Below, in pieces: positions 24,130 to 37,139 of a DNA stretch of 64,000 nucleotides. The DNA lies in the NCBI GenBank assembly GCA_018894105.1, contig CM032123.1:3907001-3971000 (forward strand), in the 5' to 3' direction. Within the stretch, counting starts at the first letter, position 1. Each line of letters begins with the position of its first letter. Below the pieces are notes generated by a model. That model was not told the origin of the DNA and made no database searches. It was given only the letters and a program-made list of their open reading frames with translations. Source of the stretch: Jacaranda mimosifolia. Taxonomy: Eukaryota; Streptophyta; Magnoliopsida; Lamiales; Bignoniaceae. Both the position numbers and the translations under genes were made by a program.

Positions 24130-27100
24130 GAACAATGATAGTGCTACTACTGACATGTTGAATGGTGGAAATTATAAAAGACGAAAGTATAAAATTGAAT
24201 TTATTCTAGGATTAGTTGATATTGATATAGCTTCCTAGGAGGATTAACCTCCTCAATCTTTTGATAATACTTCCGACGCTACTAAAAGAGCTTATGCTTA
24301 GTGGAAGGGATCCAAATGCCTAAGTCTTCTAACTATGAGAAATTCAATTGGAGAGCATTTGGTTAGTGCACATCTTGATATTAATAATGCTAGGTGATTT
24401 TCCCACATAGTAGAATAAATGTATCAAGTATCTGATAAGTTTGAGGTTGGACATCTAAAGAGTGATCTGGCAACATAATAATTCTGGAGGAGTTAAAGAG
24501 TATATTTTTGAAAAATTGTTCATATTTAGTTCAAAAACTCAAATATCTTGATATTTCCCTTCCTAATAACTATATTGTTCACGTTGCTTTTAGTTCCTTG
24601 CTTGTGGACTTTAGCCCAACCAAAATGGCCTACAATATCCAAAATGAGTTATGGAGTATTCCTGACATTATTTCCAAATGTGTCTTTGAGGAAAAAAAAA
24701 AAAAAATTAAGAGGGAGAGTGTACAAATAGTCTTGCTCGCTTTGGAAACATTTTCCGTGTATTGACTTTCACTCATAACTTAATTTCTATTTCTATTTTG
24801 GACAATTTGGATTGTAATATCTCTTTTGGCGAAGGGTAGGTTAATTTAATAGTGGACTCTAAAATTATTGGTTGTGTCTTTTAATCCAATAGTTTATATA
24901 TATGTTGACTTTAGCTACCAATCAAATTTGTTCTTCCTTTTATATGGAAGAATTATGTCTAAAAGACCTAAATAATGATGATTTTTCATGTCATGGCCTA
25001 TGATGATTTTTCATGTCATGGCATAGGCATCTTGGCAATATTTTCAAAGATAGGATAGAAAGATTGATATAAGAAGGCATTTTTCTAGTCTTAACTTTAG
25101 AGATATGGAGTTTTGTGTTGATTGTATTAGGGGCAAACATAATAAGACTGGGCAACATATGGGACCGTTTGCCAAATATTAATAAAAGGATCTAAAATTA
25201 TTGCTCAATATACTATGCTTGGGAGTCTTAAGCAAAAAGGTTTAGTTGAAAGGCGTAATCGCTCCTTAGCTAAAGTGATGAGGAGCATGATGAGTTGATG
25301 TGAGTTACCTCATTTTCTTTGGGATAAAGCCATAAAAACTGCCATGTATATTCTTAATCATGTTCCTACCAAATTAGTTCCTAAAACACCTTTTGAATTG
25401 TTGTGGTTTGTAGAAAGCCTAGTTTAAGCCATTTTTATGTGAGAGGATGTACTGTTGAGGTTAAATTTATAATTCTTTTGAGAAAAAGACTGACCCTAGA
25501 TCTACTTGTGGTTACTTCATTGGGTATCCATATCATTTTAAATGATATAGATTCTTTTGTCCTTCACGTGGAACTCGGGTGGTTGAGTCTCTGATAGCTT
25601 AGTTCTTAGAGCATGATATACCTGATGAGGGTGAATGTTCCCATCCTAAAGTTTTTGATGATCTGATTGAATCTATTACACTCTCCTTACCCATTACATA
25701 TTAAATTGAGGATCCTTATAGACAAGTAGCTATACCTAATGCTAGTATAGAGGCCGATTTGAATATTGATTCACCTCAAAATCATGTCCATCAAATAGCT
25801 CCTAGACATTCTCCTAGAGAAAGACGTCCAACAATTCTAGATGACTACAATGTGTATCTTTTGGAAAGTAATTATAATGTTAATCCTGTAGTTGATCTTA
25901 TAAGCTATTCTGATGTTATATTCTCTCCTTAATTAGACTTGTGATTTAGTGATTCGAATGATAAAATTCACTAAATGAAAGGAAATAATGTGTGAGAATT
26001 AGTTGATCTACTTCAAGGTCAAAAGATTATAGGTCGCAAAAGGGTGTTTAACCATGAAAGGTTAAAGGGAAAATTGAGAGAGTTAAGGCTTGACTTGTGG
26101 CTAAAGGCTTTAATCAGAGAGTTAGAATTGATTATAGTGACACCTTTTCTCCTATTTCCTGCAAAGATTCCTCCAGGATGTTATGAGTTTAGTAGCTTCT
26201 TTTGATTTAGAACTCAACCAAATGGAGTTAGGGCAGCTCTCTTTAATGACAACCTTGCTGAAGAAGTTTATATGACTCAACTTGATGGTTTTGTTCAAGA
26301 AAGAATGGAATGCCTGGTGTGTAAGTTGAATAAGTCAATTCATGGGCTTAAACATGCTTCTTATTAGTGGTACTTGAAGTTTGATTAGATAGTGATTTCG
26401 TTAGGCTTTGAGAAAAATAAGGTGGATCATTGTATTTACCTCAAGACCACTGGGAGCAAATTCATATATTTAGTACTTCATGTAGATGATATTACTTGCT
26501 AGTAGTTATTTGAGTTTTCTCCATGAGACTAAGCAAATGTTATGTCATAGTTTTGATATGAAGGATCTTGGTGAAGCATATTTTGTTCTTAGAATTGAGA
26601 TCCATTATGATATAACTCGAGGCTTGTTAGGACTTTCTCAAGTGAGTTATATTGATCGTATTTTGGCTAGATCTAACTTGCATAATTGTAAACCTAGTAA
26701 TGTGCCTATAGTAAAAGGTGATAAACTTAGCCTTACACAATGCCCTAAAAACAAACTTGAGCAAGAATCCATGAAAAGTGTTCTTTACTCTAACATTGTT
26801 GGCAGTCTAATGTATGCATAAGTCTGTCCTAGGTGTGATATAACCTTTGCTATTTGTGTTCTTGGGCGTTGTCTCTCTAATTTAGGACAAGAACATTGAG
26901 TGGCTATTAAGAAAGTCTTGAGATATTTGAGAAAAATCTAAAAGATTTCATTTCAGGCTTTTAGTTGATGATTCAATTTCTAAGCTATTGAGGATTTATC
27001 GTGTAATGTTGCTGCTGTGTTCTTTTCAAGGAATAATAAGTCCTCTCGTGCATCTAAAACATGTAAAGTTTAAATATCTCACTGTGAAAAATTTGATTAA

Positions 27101-27263
27101 AAATGATATCATTATGATAGAGCATGTTGATACTGACTCTGTGCTTGTGGATCCTTTAACCAAGGGATTGAGACCCATTATTTTCAAAAGACATGTAGAA
27201 CACATGGGTGTAATTGAGTCTTTTAATATGTTGGGTTACGTGAGAGATTTTTTTTTTCTTTAC
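24130..27263 (+). pseudogene. gag-pol remnant of the second Copia element
   Basis: Gag starts near 24150 (MLNGGNYKRRKYKIEF) and its UBN2 core can be followed with many stops to about 24760. GAG-pre-integrase and integrase traces occur at 25000-25620 (AEVK-like tail and GYP-IILNDIDSFVL). The RT is badly damaged: QMELGQL stands where QMDVKTAFL is normal, and the catalytic region near 26480 is HVDDITC-like in a broken frame. The last RT/RNase H blocks are clearest: DMKDLGEAYFVLRIEIHYD at about 26560, NIVGSLMYA at 26795-26820, then DPLTKGLRPIIFKRHVEHMG at about 27150. It cannot be expressed as a polyprotein. Confidence 0.88.
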
Positions 27264-28011
27264 TGAATTTTGTCACACTGAACCAATTGTTTTCCTAGGC
27301 TTCTATTAATGCGAGATTCTTTTTCAGCTGTTGGTATATTTGTTATAATTATGTGCATGTTTTGTTGTTATATCTCACTTAATATGTATCTTGAGATTAT
27401 GTGTTGATCTTGAGAGTTGGGTATGTCTCATAAATAACACCATGTTGTATATAGTATTGAACGAGGCATACATGACTTCTTTTGAAGTCGAATTTTCTTG
27501 GAATTTCATATTGTTTTTGGAAATTCATGTCTACAAGAAAATCATAGATTTCTTAAGGTTTCCTATTGCACAAGAGGCCTATATCTTATAAGAAAATCAA
27601 ATTTTCTTGGGATTTCATATGGTTCTAGAAATCCATATCTTACAAGAAAATTGGAAGACCAACAATGAAATAGCATACATATTTAGGTCATATTTTAGTT
27701 GGTATTTCTTGCTACACCACCATATCTAAATCCAAGTCGGTGGAATTGCTGGTATATGTGACCATGGAAGGTTTTATGTCAATGAAAGATGCAATCACTG
27801 CCATGATCCAATATTAGTAATTTTTACTTGACCGGATTGTGTTGGTAGTCTTATCTCATTATTGTATCTCATTATTGTATTTCTTTTCTTTAAATTGTGG
27901 CCACAATCAATCTTTTTTTTTTTTTTTATAATTTAGCCTGAGAGTCGTTTTCTCAAACTTTACCTTTTATTTTGTTTTAAATTCACAATTAATATTTGTC
28001 CAAGTGGAAAA

Positions 28012-28464
28012 TGTTGGAATTTTATTCCAATATGTGGACTTCTATTAATTGGATTTGTTTTCTAATAAAATAAAAATGGGCTAAATTAATACGGTTAATG
28101 AGATAGACTCATAGAGCCTAATATTTTGACCCAATATTATAAAAGCTTTTTTCTAAACAGACTTGGTATGACAGCTGGTGTAGGCCCAATTTTAGAAGCC
28201 CGTGATGGGAGGACTCTCTGGGGTTTTATCTTATATATATATTGGGGCAAGGGCCCCTCTCAACTCCACATTTTGATATTGCTATTCCATTAAACCTGTC
28301 AAGTGGTTTGTGTGAGAAGGAGAGGAAGAATTAGCAATCAATCGTGAAATTGCAGGAATCATTGATCATTAATTTCATGGTTCAAACAGATATGTGAATA
28401 AATTAATTTATTTATGATGTTTTGATTTCATAAATTTCCATCTTAGGTTAAATTACAACTTATA
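28012..28464 (+). repeat. 3' LTR of the second Copia element
   Basis: 453 bp, starting TGTTGGAATTTTATTCC and ending AACTTATA. It differs from the 5' LTR by scattered substitutions, mostly transitions, and small indels. Confidence 0.9.
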
Positions 28465-30028
28465 GTTTGAACTAATTGATTGAAAACAAGTCAAATCTCA
28501 TTAACTCTTTGGCCTTTAGACTCGCTTCCACGACTTCGGCCTTGTTTTGACAAGGGGGTGAGTGGCACTAAGATTGGTGGCTCTACTTTTGATGGTTCGG
28601 AGAGGACCTTCCTATCTCCTATCTGTCAAAAGGAAAGACAAAGGTCTTAGTGAATGACTTGTAAACTGCAAAAGAAGAGGTAGTTTGAAAATATTTTCCG
28701 TGGCTTCCACTTTTCTGCATTGGAAAAGGGGACTAATGCGCTGAGTTTGAAAAAATGTTTTAATGTTCAAAGACAGCACCAAACACAAAAAGAATCATTT
28801 GCTATTCCAAGTCAGTGTGAAGGCTGTTGATAATTAGTTGAGTGAGCTCGTTCATATGAATCATTAACAAGTTGCAAGTTGCTAATTAGTTATACATATA
28901 TTCTGTCCAACTTGCATACCTTTTTTCTTATTTTTGGATTGATTGCCTCATCAAACCAATTAAAAATTTCATAAGGACAAAATTGTGCCTGAATGAAATC
29001 AATGATGCTGGCCAATGGTAGTAAAATGTCTCTTAATTATGATCTCTTAGTTAATTGATATACATTATATTTGGCTCTCATCCTGAAAATTAGCATCTCC
29101 AGTCTGTTAATATGTATTAACAAATCCCAACTTACTTCATTGTTTTAGTTTTTTCCTCGCATCATGTGCCCACAAGTCACATGTACTGTGTTCATTGCTC
29201 ATGGGGAAATTTTATACTTAAAAATTTTGAGACTTTGCAAATATATTTCAAATTTGCTCTAAAGAAATTAGTTATAAAGACCATCAATGCACAACAAAAT
29301 TAACTTGAAATTGTTGGGGTGAAGAGCAGAAGCACCAGCAATGAGCAGTATAACGTAAATACATTCAGAGGGGAAAAAAAAACACCTAACTGATATTCGT
29401 CAACTAAAAAATTGAAACAAATTAAAATTTGTTAAAATTAATATTCCGATAAACATCTCTTTTTAATATTTTAATCCCACAACATTAGAAGACAGTATCT
29501 TAATAGGATTGTCGAACACATCATATAATAAAATTACACAAACTTAAAATTTTGAAAATATAAAATTTATTAATTCAAGAAGAAAAAGAAAATTAATAAG
29601 ATAATTTCAACTTTCAATAGTCTAAAAATCATATAATTAGGGTAAAAAAGACATATTCACTTTAAGAAAGAAGGAGAAAAAAAAAAAAAAAAAGAAAGAA
29701 AGAAAAAGAATTGCTAGTATCTTTAAATTTAGTGCTAATTAATAACACGCATTAGCTCATCAATTCTATGACTACTTACCATCATCTATATTTCAACTTT
29801 ACATTAATATACTTACATGACAAATGTAATAATAATTATTAGCCTATCTCATGCATAAAGTACTTGGCCAAAAAACTTATACAAAATGAGTATTTTTACT
29901 TTAATAAAGGTAGCGCATATTATATATTTTATATATCACACTCACCAAAGAATTGGACATCAAATTTAACCTTGTGATTCTCTGTAATTAATTCAGGCGC
30001 ACACACCCACACTCACACAACACACACA
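28465..30028. other. Intergenic DNA upstream of the NLR gene
   Basis: Contains the NLR promoter region, a poly-A/(AAAG)n tract at about 29677-29710, and an exon-like segment on the minus strand near 28492-28622, which is described among the findings. Nothing else is recognised. Confidence 0.5.
29919..29936 (+). promoter_or_regulatory. Possible TATA region of the NLR gene
   Basis: ATTATATATTTTATATAT, about 95 bp upstream of the ATG at 30029. The leader just before the ATG is a CA-rich stretch (CACACACCCACACTCACAC), a common type of plant 5' UTR. In such AT-rich DNA the assignment is weak. Confidence 0.4.
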
Positions 30029-33000
30029 ATGGAGGATGCTGCTGTTGAATTCCTTCTGGACAACCTAAAACAGCTACAGCTCTATAAGGCCCATCTGATC
30101 TCCGACGTCGACAATCAGATCCAAGTGCTTGAAAGCAATCTACGCTTGTTCAAAAGACTCCTCAACGACTCAAAAACAAAACGGGACAAGAACAAGATCC
30201 TGAAAGAAGTGGTTGGCCAGATCATACATGCCGTTTACGAAGCACAAGATGCAGTCGAAGTTTTCGTGAGCCACGCAGCCGACAAAGGGCTCGAGAAATA
30301 CTTCAAAAGGGCTTTTGATTCTCCGGCAAAGCTTCTCAGCACCATCGTCAAAGATACAGAGTCAATAGGCGCAAAGGTCATCAACGAAATATACTATCAC
30401 AAAAAGATATATTTTGGCAAGTCTGACACACAAACGGAACAAAAGAATCTACAAGAAGAAATTAAGGTAAATCCCAACTGATTTGGTTGCATCCCTTTCT
30501 TAGTAATGTAGGTTCAGTTTTAGGAAAAATTATATTTTTGATCATGTAAAAATCTTCGAGAAAATTTTTACATGTGGTGTAGTTAGTTTTCAGATTTGTT
30601 TTCTCCACAGGCTTGTTTGCTTAATTGGATAAAGTTTAATAGATTTATTTTCAAACTTTATCTCTTGTTTACTTTACATTTTTATGGCCGATGATATGTT
30701 GTGACCTGGTATGATATCATGGGCTAAACTGATTTTTGGATCAGATCAAGATGACTTGATCCATTTTTCATCTTTTTAAATTTGATATGATAAGAAATAA
30801 AAATGTCATTTTTACCCCTCATATAAAAACCCTAACCTCAACACCTTCTGAGAAGTTAGGACATTTTGGACATATTATAAAGTGTAATCACATTGAGCAA
30901 TCTTACCAACCAAACATTAGATAGTGTTAAGCATGAGATATCACTAACTTCTAAAATCCAATCAAATAATAGATTACATGATTTTGAATACCATTTCTAA
31001 CTTATGTATTACTAGCATATTAATCCCTTCTAATTCTATATGTCCAAACAAACAAGCACCAAGTGGTTAGGTATTAAGACGATATTCAGAATTGCAATGT
31101 ATGTGTTAGGTTTTTTAGTTATACATGCTAACTCAATTTTCTTAATTAATTGCACATACTCCTACTTCGCAGGTATTTCTTTGACTACAGTGTTCATGTG
31201 GGCCGAAAAATAAAATCATGTATTATAAAAAAAAAAATAAAAAATAAAAATATAGTGTTCATTCTATTTGTTCCAAAAGAAATCTCCAAAATATTGTTGC
31301 CGAAGAATAGAAATTTTCAATTATCTTTGACTTGAAAATCACTGAAATTATTTCTACTGAATCTTACGTTTATACAAATTAAAAAAAAAAAAAATCAAAT
31401 CTAAAATTACCTTGCATGAATTCCAGAATTTTTGGTTGAAGCATAAATTATATAATTTTTGGTTGATGTGTCTCCTGGTAAATATTATACTCTCTGTTGT
31501 ATTACTTCCATTTTTTAAGATATCCCAAATAGAGTTTATTTTTCTTAACATCTGGACTTTTTGTCATAACTATGTCCATCACACTACAAAATGATTGAGT
31601 ATTTGCTGTGGAAAGTTTATTAAGATATTAACTGTGTAGATATGGCTGAAACTATAGTTACGTTTTTCATAGTGCATGTAATTTTTTTAAATAATAAGCA
31701 ATAAAAATTATTAGCTACAAATTGCATCCTTATTCATTGGAACCAAAACACATTAGCATTGTGTCTCCAAAAAAGAAATAACCATTGATTGCAAATTGAA
31801 TATAGTTAGTATTATCTATATGCGCATATAATTGGAATTTGGTTAAGTCACTTAAACTTTTTAGCATCAGCTATGAATTATTTTTGTAGTGTCATTTCAC
31901 TTACATGTCTTCTTAAATTCAAAATTAGAAAATATTTTAGTATCATGTGTGTGTGTGTGTGTGTGTGGAGTGACGAGAGGGGGGGGGGGGGATATATAAA
32001 GCAAAAATATTGAAATTTATTGAGGCTTTAATTTTATATGTTATGTTTACCAATTGCAACTTGTACTGAAGCATGTGCAAAATTAAGAGGAGAAAGAGAA
32101 ACCCATGATATTAACTTGTGTTCTCCTTCTTCTAAGCATATTGATTAATTTATGGTTGTTTATCATTAGGTTCCCACTGTAAGGGAAGACTACATCGTAG
32201 GTTTTGAATATGAGTCGAAACAATTAATAGATATTTTGACTGAAGAAACTCAGCAACTTGATGTTGTCTCTGTCGTTGGTATGGCTGGTATTGGCAAAAC
32301 AACTCTGGCACAGAAGATTTTTCACAATGCCAAAACCAAATCCGAATTCCCCATTCGTCTATGGGTTGATGTCTCTTCAGATTTCAGGAAAAAGGATGTT
32401 TATCTGACCATGCTTCGAGACTTGAGTTGGATGACAGAGGACATGTACAACAAGACTGAAGCAGAGATAGCACAAACTCTTTGTGCACGTCTACAGAGAG
32501 ATAGATTCTTGATTATCTTTGATGATATGTGGAACACACAAGTTTGGGATGATCTTCAAGATATCTTTCCAAGGAGCAGCAGGACGAGTAAAATACTAAT
32601 AACAAGTCGTTGGAGTGATGTGGCTATGTATGCCAACCCTAAAAGAGAGCCCCACATGTTACGGTTGCGAGGCCCAGAGGAAAGTTGGGGACTACTACAA
32701 TTAGCAGTATTTGGAGAGCAGGAGTGTCCCATAGAGTTGCAGGCTCTCGGAAAACTTATTTCTATGCATTGCGAAGGTGTGCCGCTCATAGTGAAGTTGA
32801 TTGGTGGAATTCTAGCAAAAAGAGCTTCTTCAAGTATGTTTGAAATGCGCCACAGATGGAGAAAAGTTTCTGAAGCCTTTACAACCTATGATGTTTACAG
32901 AAGAATTGATATGGAAAATGTTGTTTCATTTTGTTACAACATGTTGCCGAATTACTTGAGACCATGCTTCCTGTATATGGGAATGTTTCCAGAAGATTTT

Positions 33001-34407
33001 GAGATCCCAGTTCAGAGATTGATCCTTCTATGGATTGCAGAAGGCTTCGTCCAAATAACTGTGGGGAGAAGTTTGGAGGAAACTGCGGAGGAGTATTTGA
33101 AGAACCTCATTGGCAGAAACTTAGTCATTACTACCAAAGTTAGTCGCACTGGTAGAATTAAAACATGCCGCATGCACGACTTGATACGTGACTTCTGCCT
33201 AAGTGAATCTCTGAAGTACTTTTTCCATGAAATAAAAGGACCTCTAATTTCTTCGACTAATTTTGATAATGATGATGATCAGTACTTGCACAAGTACCGC
33301 CACATTTCAGTTCATTCTCAAGTTGTGAGTTTCCTCTCATCACAACCTTATGGTCCACGTGTCCGTACTCTTTTACATTTTTTGAGAGAAGAAACCATAT
33401 TGCTGCCGGAAAATGTTGCATCCATCCCAGATGCCTTCAAACTGCTCAGGGTTTTAGATGTCAAGCCAATCAGATTCACAAGATTCCCATTCTACCTTAC
33501 CCAATTAATTCATTTGAGGTACATCTGCCTTTCCAGTGATTTCAAGGTTCTTCCTGAAGCTGTCTCCAAGATGTGGAACATACAAACTCTTATAGTTGAC
33601 ACAACTTCGCGTGTCCTAGAAATCAAAGCAGATATATGGAAGATGATTCATCTAAGGCATCTAGAAACCAATGCATCAATTATTTTGAGAAAGAGTACTA
33701 AGGCAGAAGGTGATCACAATAATCAAGGTGAAAAGATCCAAACACTTGCCAATATATCACCTGAAAGTTGCGCACAAGTATTTGAAAGGGCCAGTAACCT
33801 CAAGAAATTAGGCATCAGGGGGCAGTTAGCTATGCTAATAACAGAGGAGGACAACGATAGCAATGATGGATCATCTTCAAGTACTCCATTTGATGGTTTG
33901 AGAAAATTGGGCCACCTTGAAAAATTGAAACTATTGAATGATGTGGGTGCTAGTCCATTGTGTGGCCTTCCTCCATCCCACAAATTTCCACCAAAACTGA
34001 TGAGCCTAACACTATCATATACTTTTCTTGATTGGAAATATATGTTCATCCTCGGTATGTTGGAGAACCTTAATGTACTCAAGTTGAAAAACAATGCATT
34101 CGTGGGAGAGTGTTGGGAAACAGCTGACAATGGTTTTCCTCAGCTTGAAGTGTTGCAAGTTGAATACACAAACTTAGTTTTCTGGAAAGCTCAAAGCAGT
34201 GCTCATTTTCCTAAGCTTCAATACATTGCACTTAGGAACTGTGAGCAGCTTGAAGCACTTCCTTTGAGCCTCGCAAATGTATCAACCCTTAGGGAAATAC
34301 ACCTGTATCGGACTACTAAATCTGCTGCTGCTGCTGCCAAGAAAATTCAAGACCTCATAAAAGAAAGAGAAATCGAGCTATCTGTTTTTCCTAATGAATA
34401 TGAATGA
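30029..34407 (+). CDS. CC-NB-LRR resistance protein, R1-like (two exons)
   Basis: Intracellular immune receptor of the coiled-coil NLR class. Exons are 30029-30466 and 32170-34407, with donor AAG|GTAAAT and acceptor ATTAG|GTT, both in phase 0, giving 891 residues. Exon 1 encodes the Rx_N coiled coil (MEDAAVEFLLDNLKQLQLY; an EDVID-like VYEAQDAVEVFV at about 70-81). Exon 2 encodes NB-ARC: P-loop GMAGIGKT 183-190, RNBS-A FPIRLWVDVS, kinase-2 FLIIFDDMW 259-267 (final W as in CNLs), RNBS-B ILITSRW, GLPL as EGVPLIVK, RNBS-D CFLYMGMFPEDFEI and MHD as CRMHDL (481-483). The rest, about 500-891, is leucine-rich repeat sequence. All nucleotide-binding motifs are intact and there is no stop, so it looks functional. 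Closest family by wording is the R1A/R1B late-blight-resistance homologues; the pathogen recognised cannot be inferred. A CACTA-type MITE lies in the intron. It is alone here, with no second NLR nearby. Confidence 0.93.
31582..31891. mobile_element. CACTA-type MITE in the NLR intron
   Basis: 310 bp with inverted ends CACTACAAAATGATT and, inverted, CACTACAAAAATAATT, and the 3-bp TSD TCA on both sides (31579-31581 and 31892-31894). CACTA transposons make 3-bp TSDs. Non-coding. Confidence 0.88.
31946..31991 (+). repeat. (TG)n and G-run in the NLR intron
   Basis: About 11 TG units at 31946-31967, then a run of about 13 G at 31979-31991. It is a likely length-variable site. Confidence 0.9.
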
Positions 34408-36054
34408 TACATATTCCCCAGTTGATCTGGCTTAAATGTGTGACCTTCAAATGTACGCAATAACATACTGCAGTGTGAATTTGGTTGTTTCGTATTTTTC
34501 TTTAGGTTCTTGGCATGGAGACTGTACAATATGATCTAATGCTTTCATGAGATGTTGCACTCAAAGACATTTATCCGTTTGATTGTTTTCTTATTATAAA
34601 TCAAGTGTGTTATGAGATTTTCTTGCATCTGTCAATTTGATGCCATGTCCTGGCTACGCGTTTATATTGCTTGACTTTCTAGAGTAGAATTGATAGAACA
34701 AAGTTACTTTGTTTTATATCATCTCTTAGTCTTAGTTATACATTAAGTAATTCAGTTAGTTATACTACATTCTCCACCACCTCATTTGACATAAATTTCG
34801 TATTTTGCAAAACCAGAAAGGTGCGCATGATGCACGTGACTTGCTATTTTTATTTTTTATATTTGTTTATTTTATAAATTATTTTCTATTATATTTGATT
34901 AAAATATTTATCAAATAGACAAATAAAATTAAAAATAAATTATGATTTGAAGTTGTAAAATATGTTAGGTCTCTAACATAGTTTAAGAACATATTCTAAT
35001 ATAGTTTAAGATAATATATTTCTTCTTCTATGAGATTTGCACTGTGTATGTGACCTACCATATTTTTTGCTTCTTTCCATTTTGGTATCTACATTGTTTG
35101 GACCCCAATAAAAGATGTTGAAGAACAATTCTTTTTCCTATTTCACTACCCCTTCTCTCTTCTTTAGGGTGATATCTATCATTCTTTATTGTAATTTAAA
35201 TTTCGAATTTGATAGGTTATGACAACAATGATCAATCTTGTAGTTTTCAATTTTATGTCATTAAGTTGAAGAATCAACAATAGAGTTTTTTCTCCAAAAC
35301 AATTGCTACAGGATCAATAGCAGAAGTTTGATCTCTATGTAAATAAAATGCAATTTGCAAATATGAAAAATTTCATATGATAGATGTTAAAAATTTTGAT
35401 GATAAGGAATGGACAAATACATATTCACGTTATTTAACTTCAAAATTTTAATTGTATAAGCGCTTCATGGATTCTTTTTTTGCAATGGCTAATTTTGAAC
35501 TTAGCGAAAAGAAAACAAGTGTATCATCCTCATATAACGGCAATGAACAATGGAATAAACTATGAAATAAGATACAAACTTGTTTGTTATTCTCCAACAA
35601 TGGTCGCACTAACTCTAAGAGTCACCTTGATAGATTCATTTTTATGGATTGCATCATTAGATGTTTTGGTATCTTTTTTCTAAATATTTACATGTTATCT
35701 TATGTCACATTTTGAGAAAAGAAATGGATGTTGCAGTGGGTCGTAATATTGATAATAATGTATTATTCTACGTTTATAAAGTCAACGTGGATAGACATGA
35801 ATAATATATTATTCAACTAATGTATTATGATTATTCCCTTAGAACAAGATTGGCGGAATTTGATAAGCATTTGAAGAATTATAAATTAAATTAGTTTATT
35901 CTAATATGATTTTTAAATATGGAGTTGAATATCATTTATTAAAAGGTAACCATTTAATCTTCTAAAGATTTTTGCATATGAATTTATCTCCATAAATTTT
36001 ATAAGTTTTCTCATAATTCCTTTTGATAAATTTGATTGTTTTAGTATTTTCCTA
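34408..36054. other. NLR 3' flank and AT-rich intergenic DNA
   Basis: No further coding sequence. The NLR 3' UTR should occupy the first few hundred bases; no clear AATAAA is seen. Small open frames such as 35480-35683 look like chance. Confidence 0.45.
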
Positions 36055-36876
36055 TAATGCACGGACACACCATAAAATCATTTTATACAGTGTCAGACAC
36101 ATATCAAACACAGACACGGCCCCGACATGTGTCAAATATGGCTAAAGTATGTGCCCGATGTGGCCAGGACACGGCGAAGGCTTTTTTTTAGCTAAACTTC
36201 ACAAAATTTAAGGGCTAATAAATAATATAAAAGAAAATTTAAATAGCAAATGAAGTTAATAATAAACCTCACTATGATCATGATATCAATAAATTTGGAT
36301 GATTAGACACACTACAAAAAAAAAAAAAAATTTGTAAGAAATAGTAAGTGATAATTGCAAACTTGACAGTAATTATATATATATATATAGATATATAAGT
36401 AACAAAATTTTTTGTTCTATCATCAATAAATTTTTTTACATGTTTAATAGTGGCAAAAATTGTATTTAAGTTATCACAATTGATAATTGATGGCAAATCT
36501 TTAATGAAGAGCATAAATCTTTTCAAATGTTATTAGTTATAATTTTTACATGATCACTTTTGTTATGACTAATAGTACATTTTTTTTGTATTGAAAATTT
36601 TTATTATATAATTTAAATAAAGTCTAATACTTATTCCTATTTAGGGAATTCATTATTTATTTGAATTTAAAATATATTTATTTAATGTTTAGTCTTGATT
36701 TTTTTTTTACTTTTCTTTGATATATATATATTATATTATATACATTAATATGATTAATAAATACCTATATATATTATTATAATATTATGATAACTGTGTC
36801 GATGCTGTGTTCTAAAATTTTAAAATTTAATATGTCATTGTGTCCGTGTCACTGTCTCTGTATCCGTCCATCATAT
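36055..36876. mobile_element. MITE candidate with GGACAC-rich ends
   Basis: The left end has CACGGACACACC and repeated GACAC words; the right end, inverted, has GGACGGATACAGAGACAGTG. A direct repeat GTATTTTCCTAT (from 36044) against GTATTTTCTAT (36877-36887) is compatible with a 9-11-bp TSD of a Mutator-like element. The internal DNA is AT-rich and non-coding. Confidence 0.6.
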
Positions 36877-36898
36877 GTATTTTCTATTCTTCAAGTTC

Positions 36899-36975
36899 TT
36901 TTTTTTTTTTTTTTTTTGGCAAAATAAAACTAAAAGATACCATACCTGTTTTTTTTTTTTTTTTTTTTTTTTTTT
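36899..36975. repeat. Two poly-T tracts
   Basis: Runs of about 20 T (36899-36918) and 26 T (36950-36975), 31 bp apart and each followed by GGCAAAATAAAA- or GAAAATTAACA-type sequence. This may be a small tandem duplication of a T-rich unit. Confidence 0.8.
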
Positions 36976-37139
36976 GAAAATTAACACTGAAAGATTATGA
37001 TATACTATGCCTTGTGTTCAAAAAGAATTATTCACCCTTGTAGATGCGAGTTATTTATCTAATTTCACTTCAAATGAAGTAAAAGAGAACATACAATTCA
37101 AGACTTAAATATTTTTCGGCGGTTTGTAACATCTTCTGA

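Larger units (their letters stand above)
22432..28464 (+). mobile_element. Second Ty1/Copia retrotransposon, heavily decayed
   Basis: Two similar LTRs bound about 5.1 kb of internal DNA with a primer-binding site and gag-pol remnants in Copia order. No clear TSD is left (ATTTC before, GTTTG after). The lineage differs from the element at 6471-11607: the LTRs are shorter and unrelated in sequence. Confidence 0.92.

Noticed and set aside
31946..31991. TG/G-run as a possible splice-regulating or G-quadruplex element of the NLR intron
   Set aside because: A single G-run cannot form an intramolecular quadruplex by itself, and nothing else supports a function.
33723..34130. 135-codon minus-strand frame
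   Set aside because: Antisense to the LRR region of the NLR gene, with no recognisable domain.
36312..36326. CACTACAAAAAAAA, like a CACTA transposon end
   Set aside because: No matching inverted end with a 3-bp TSD was found downstream or upstream; the poly-A could be chance.
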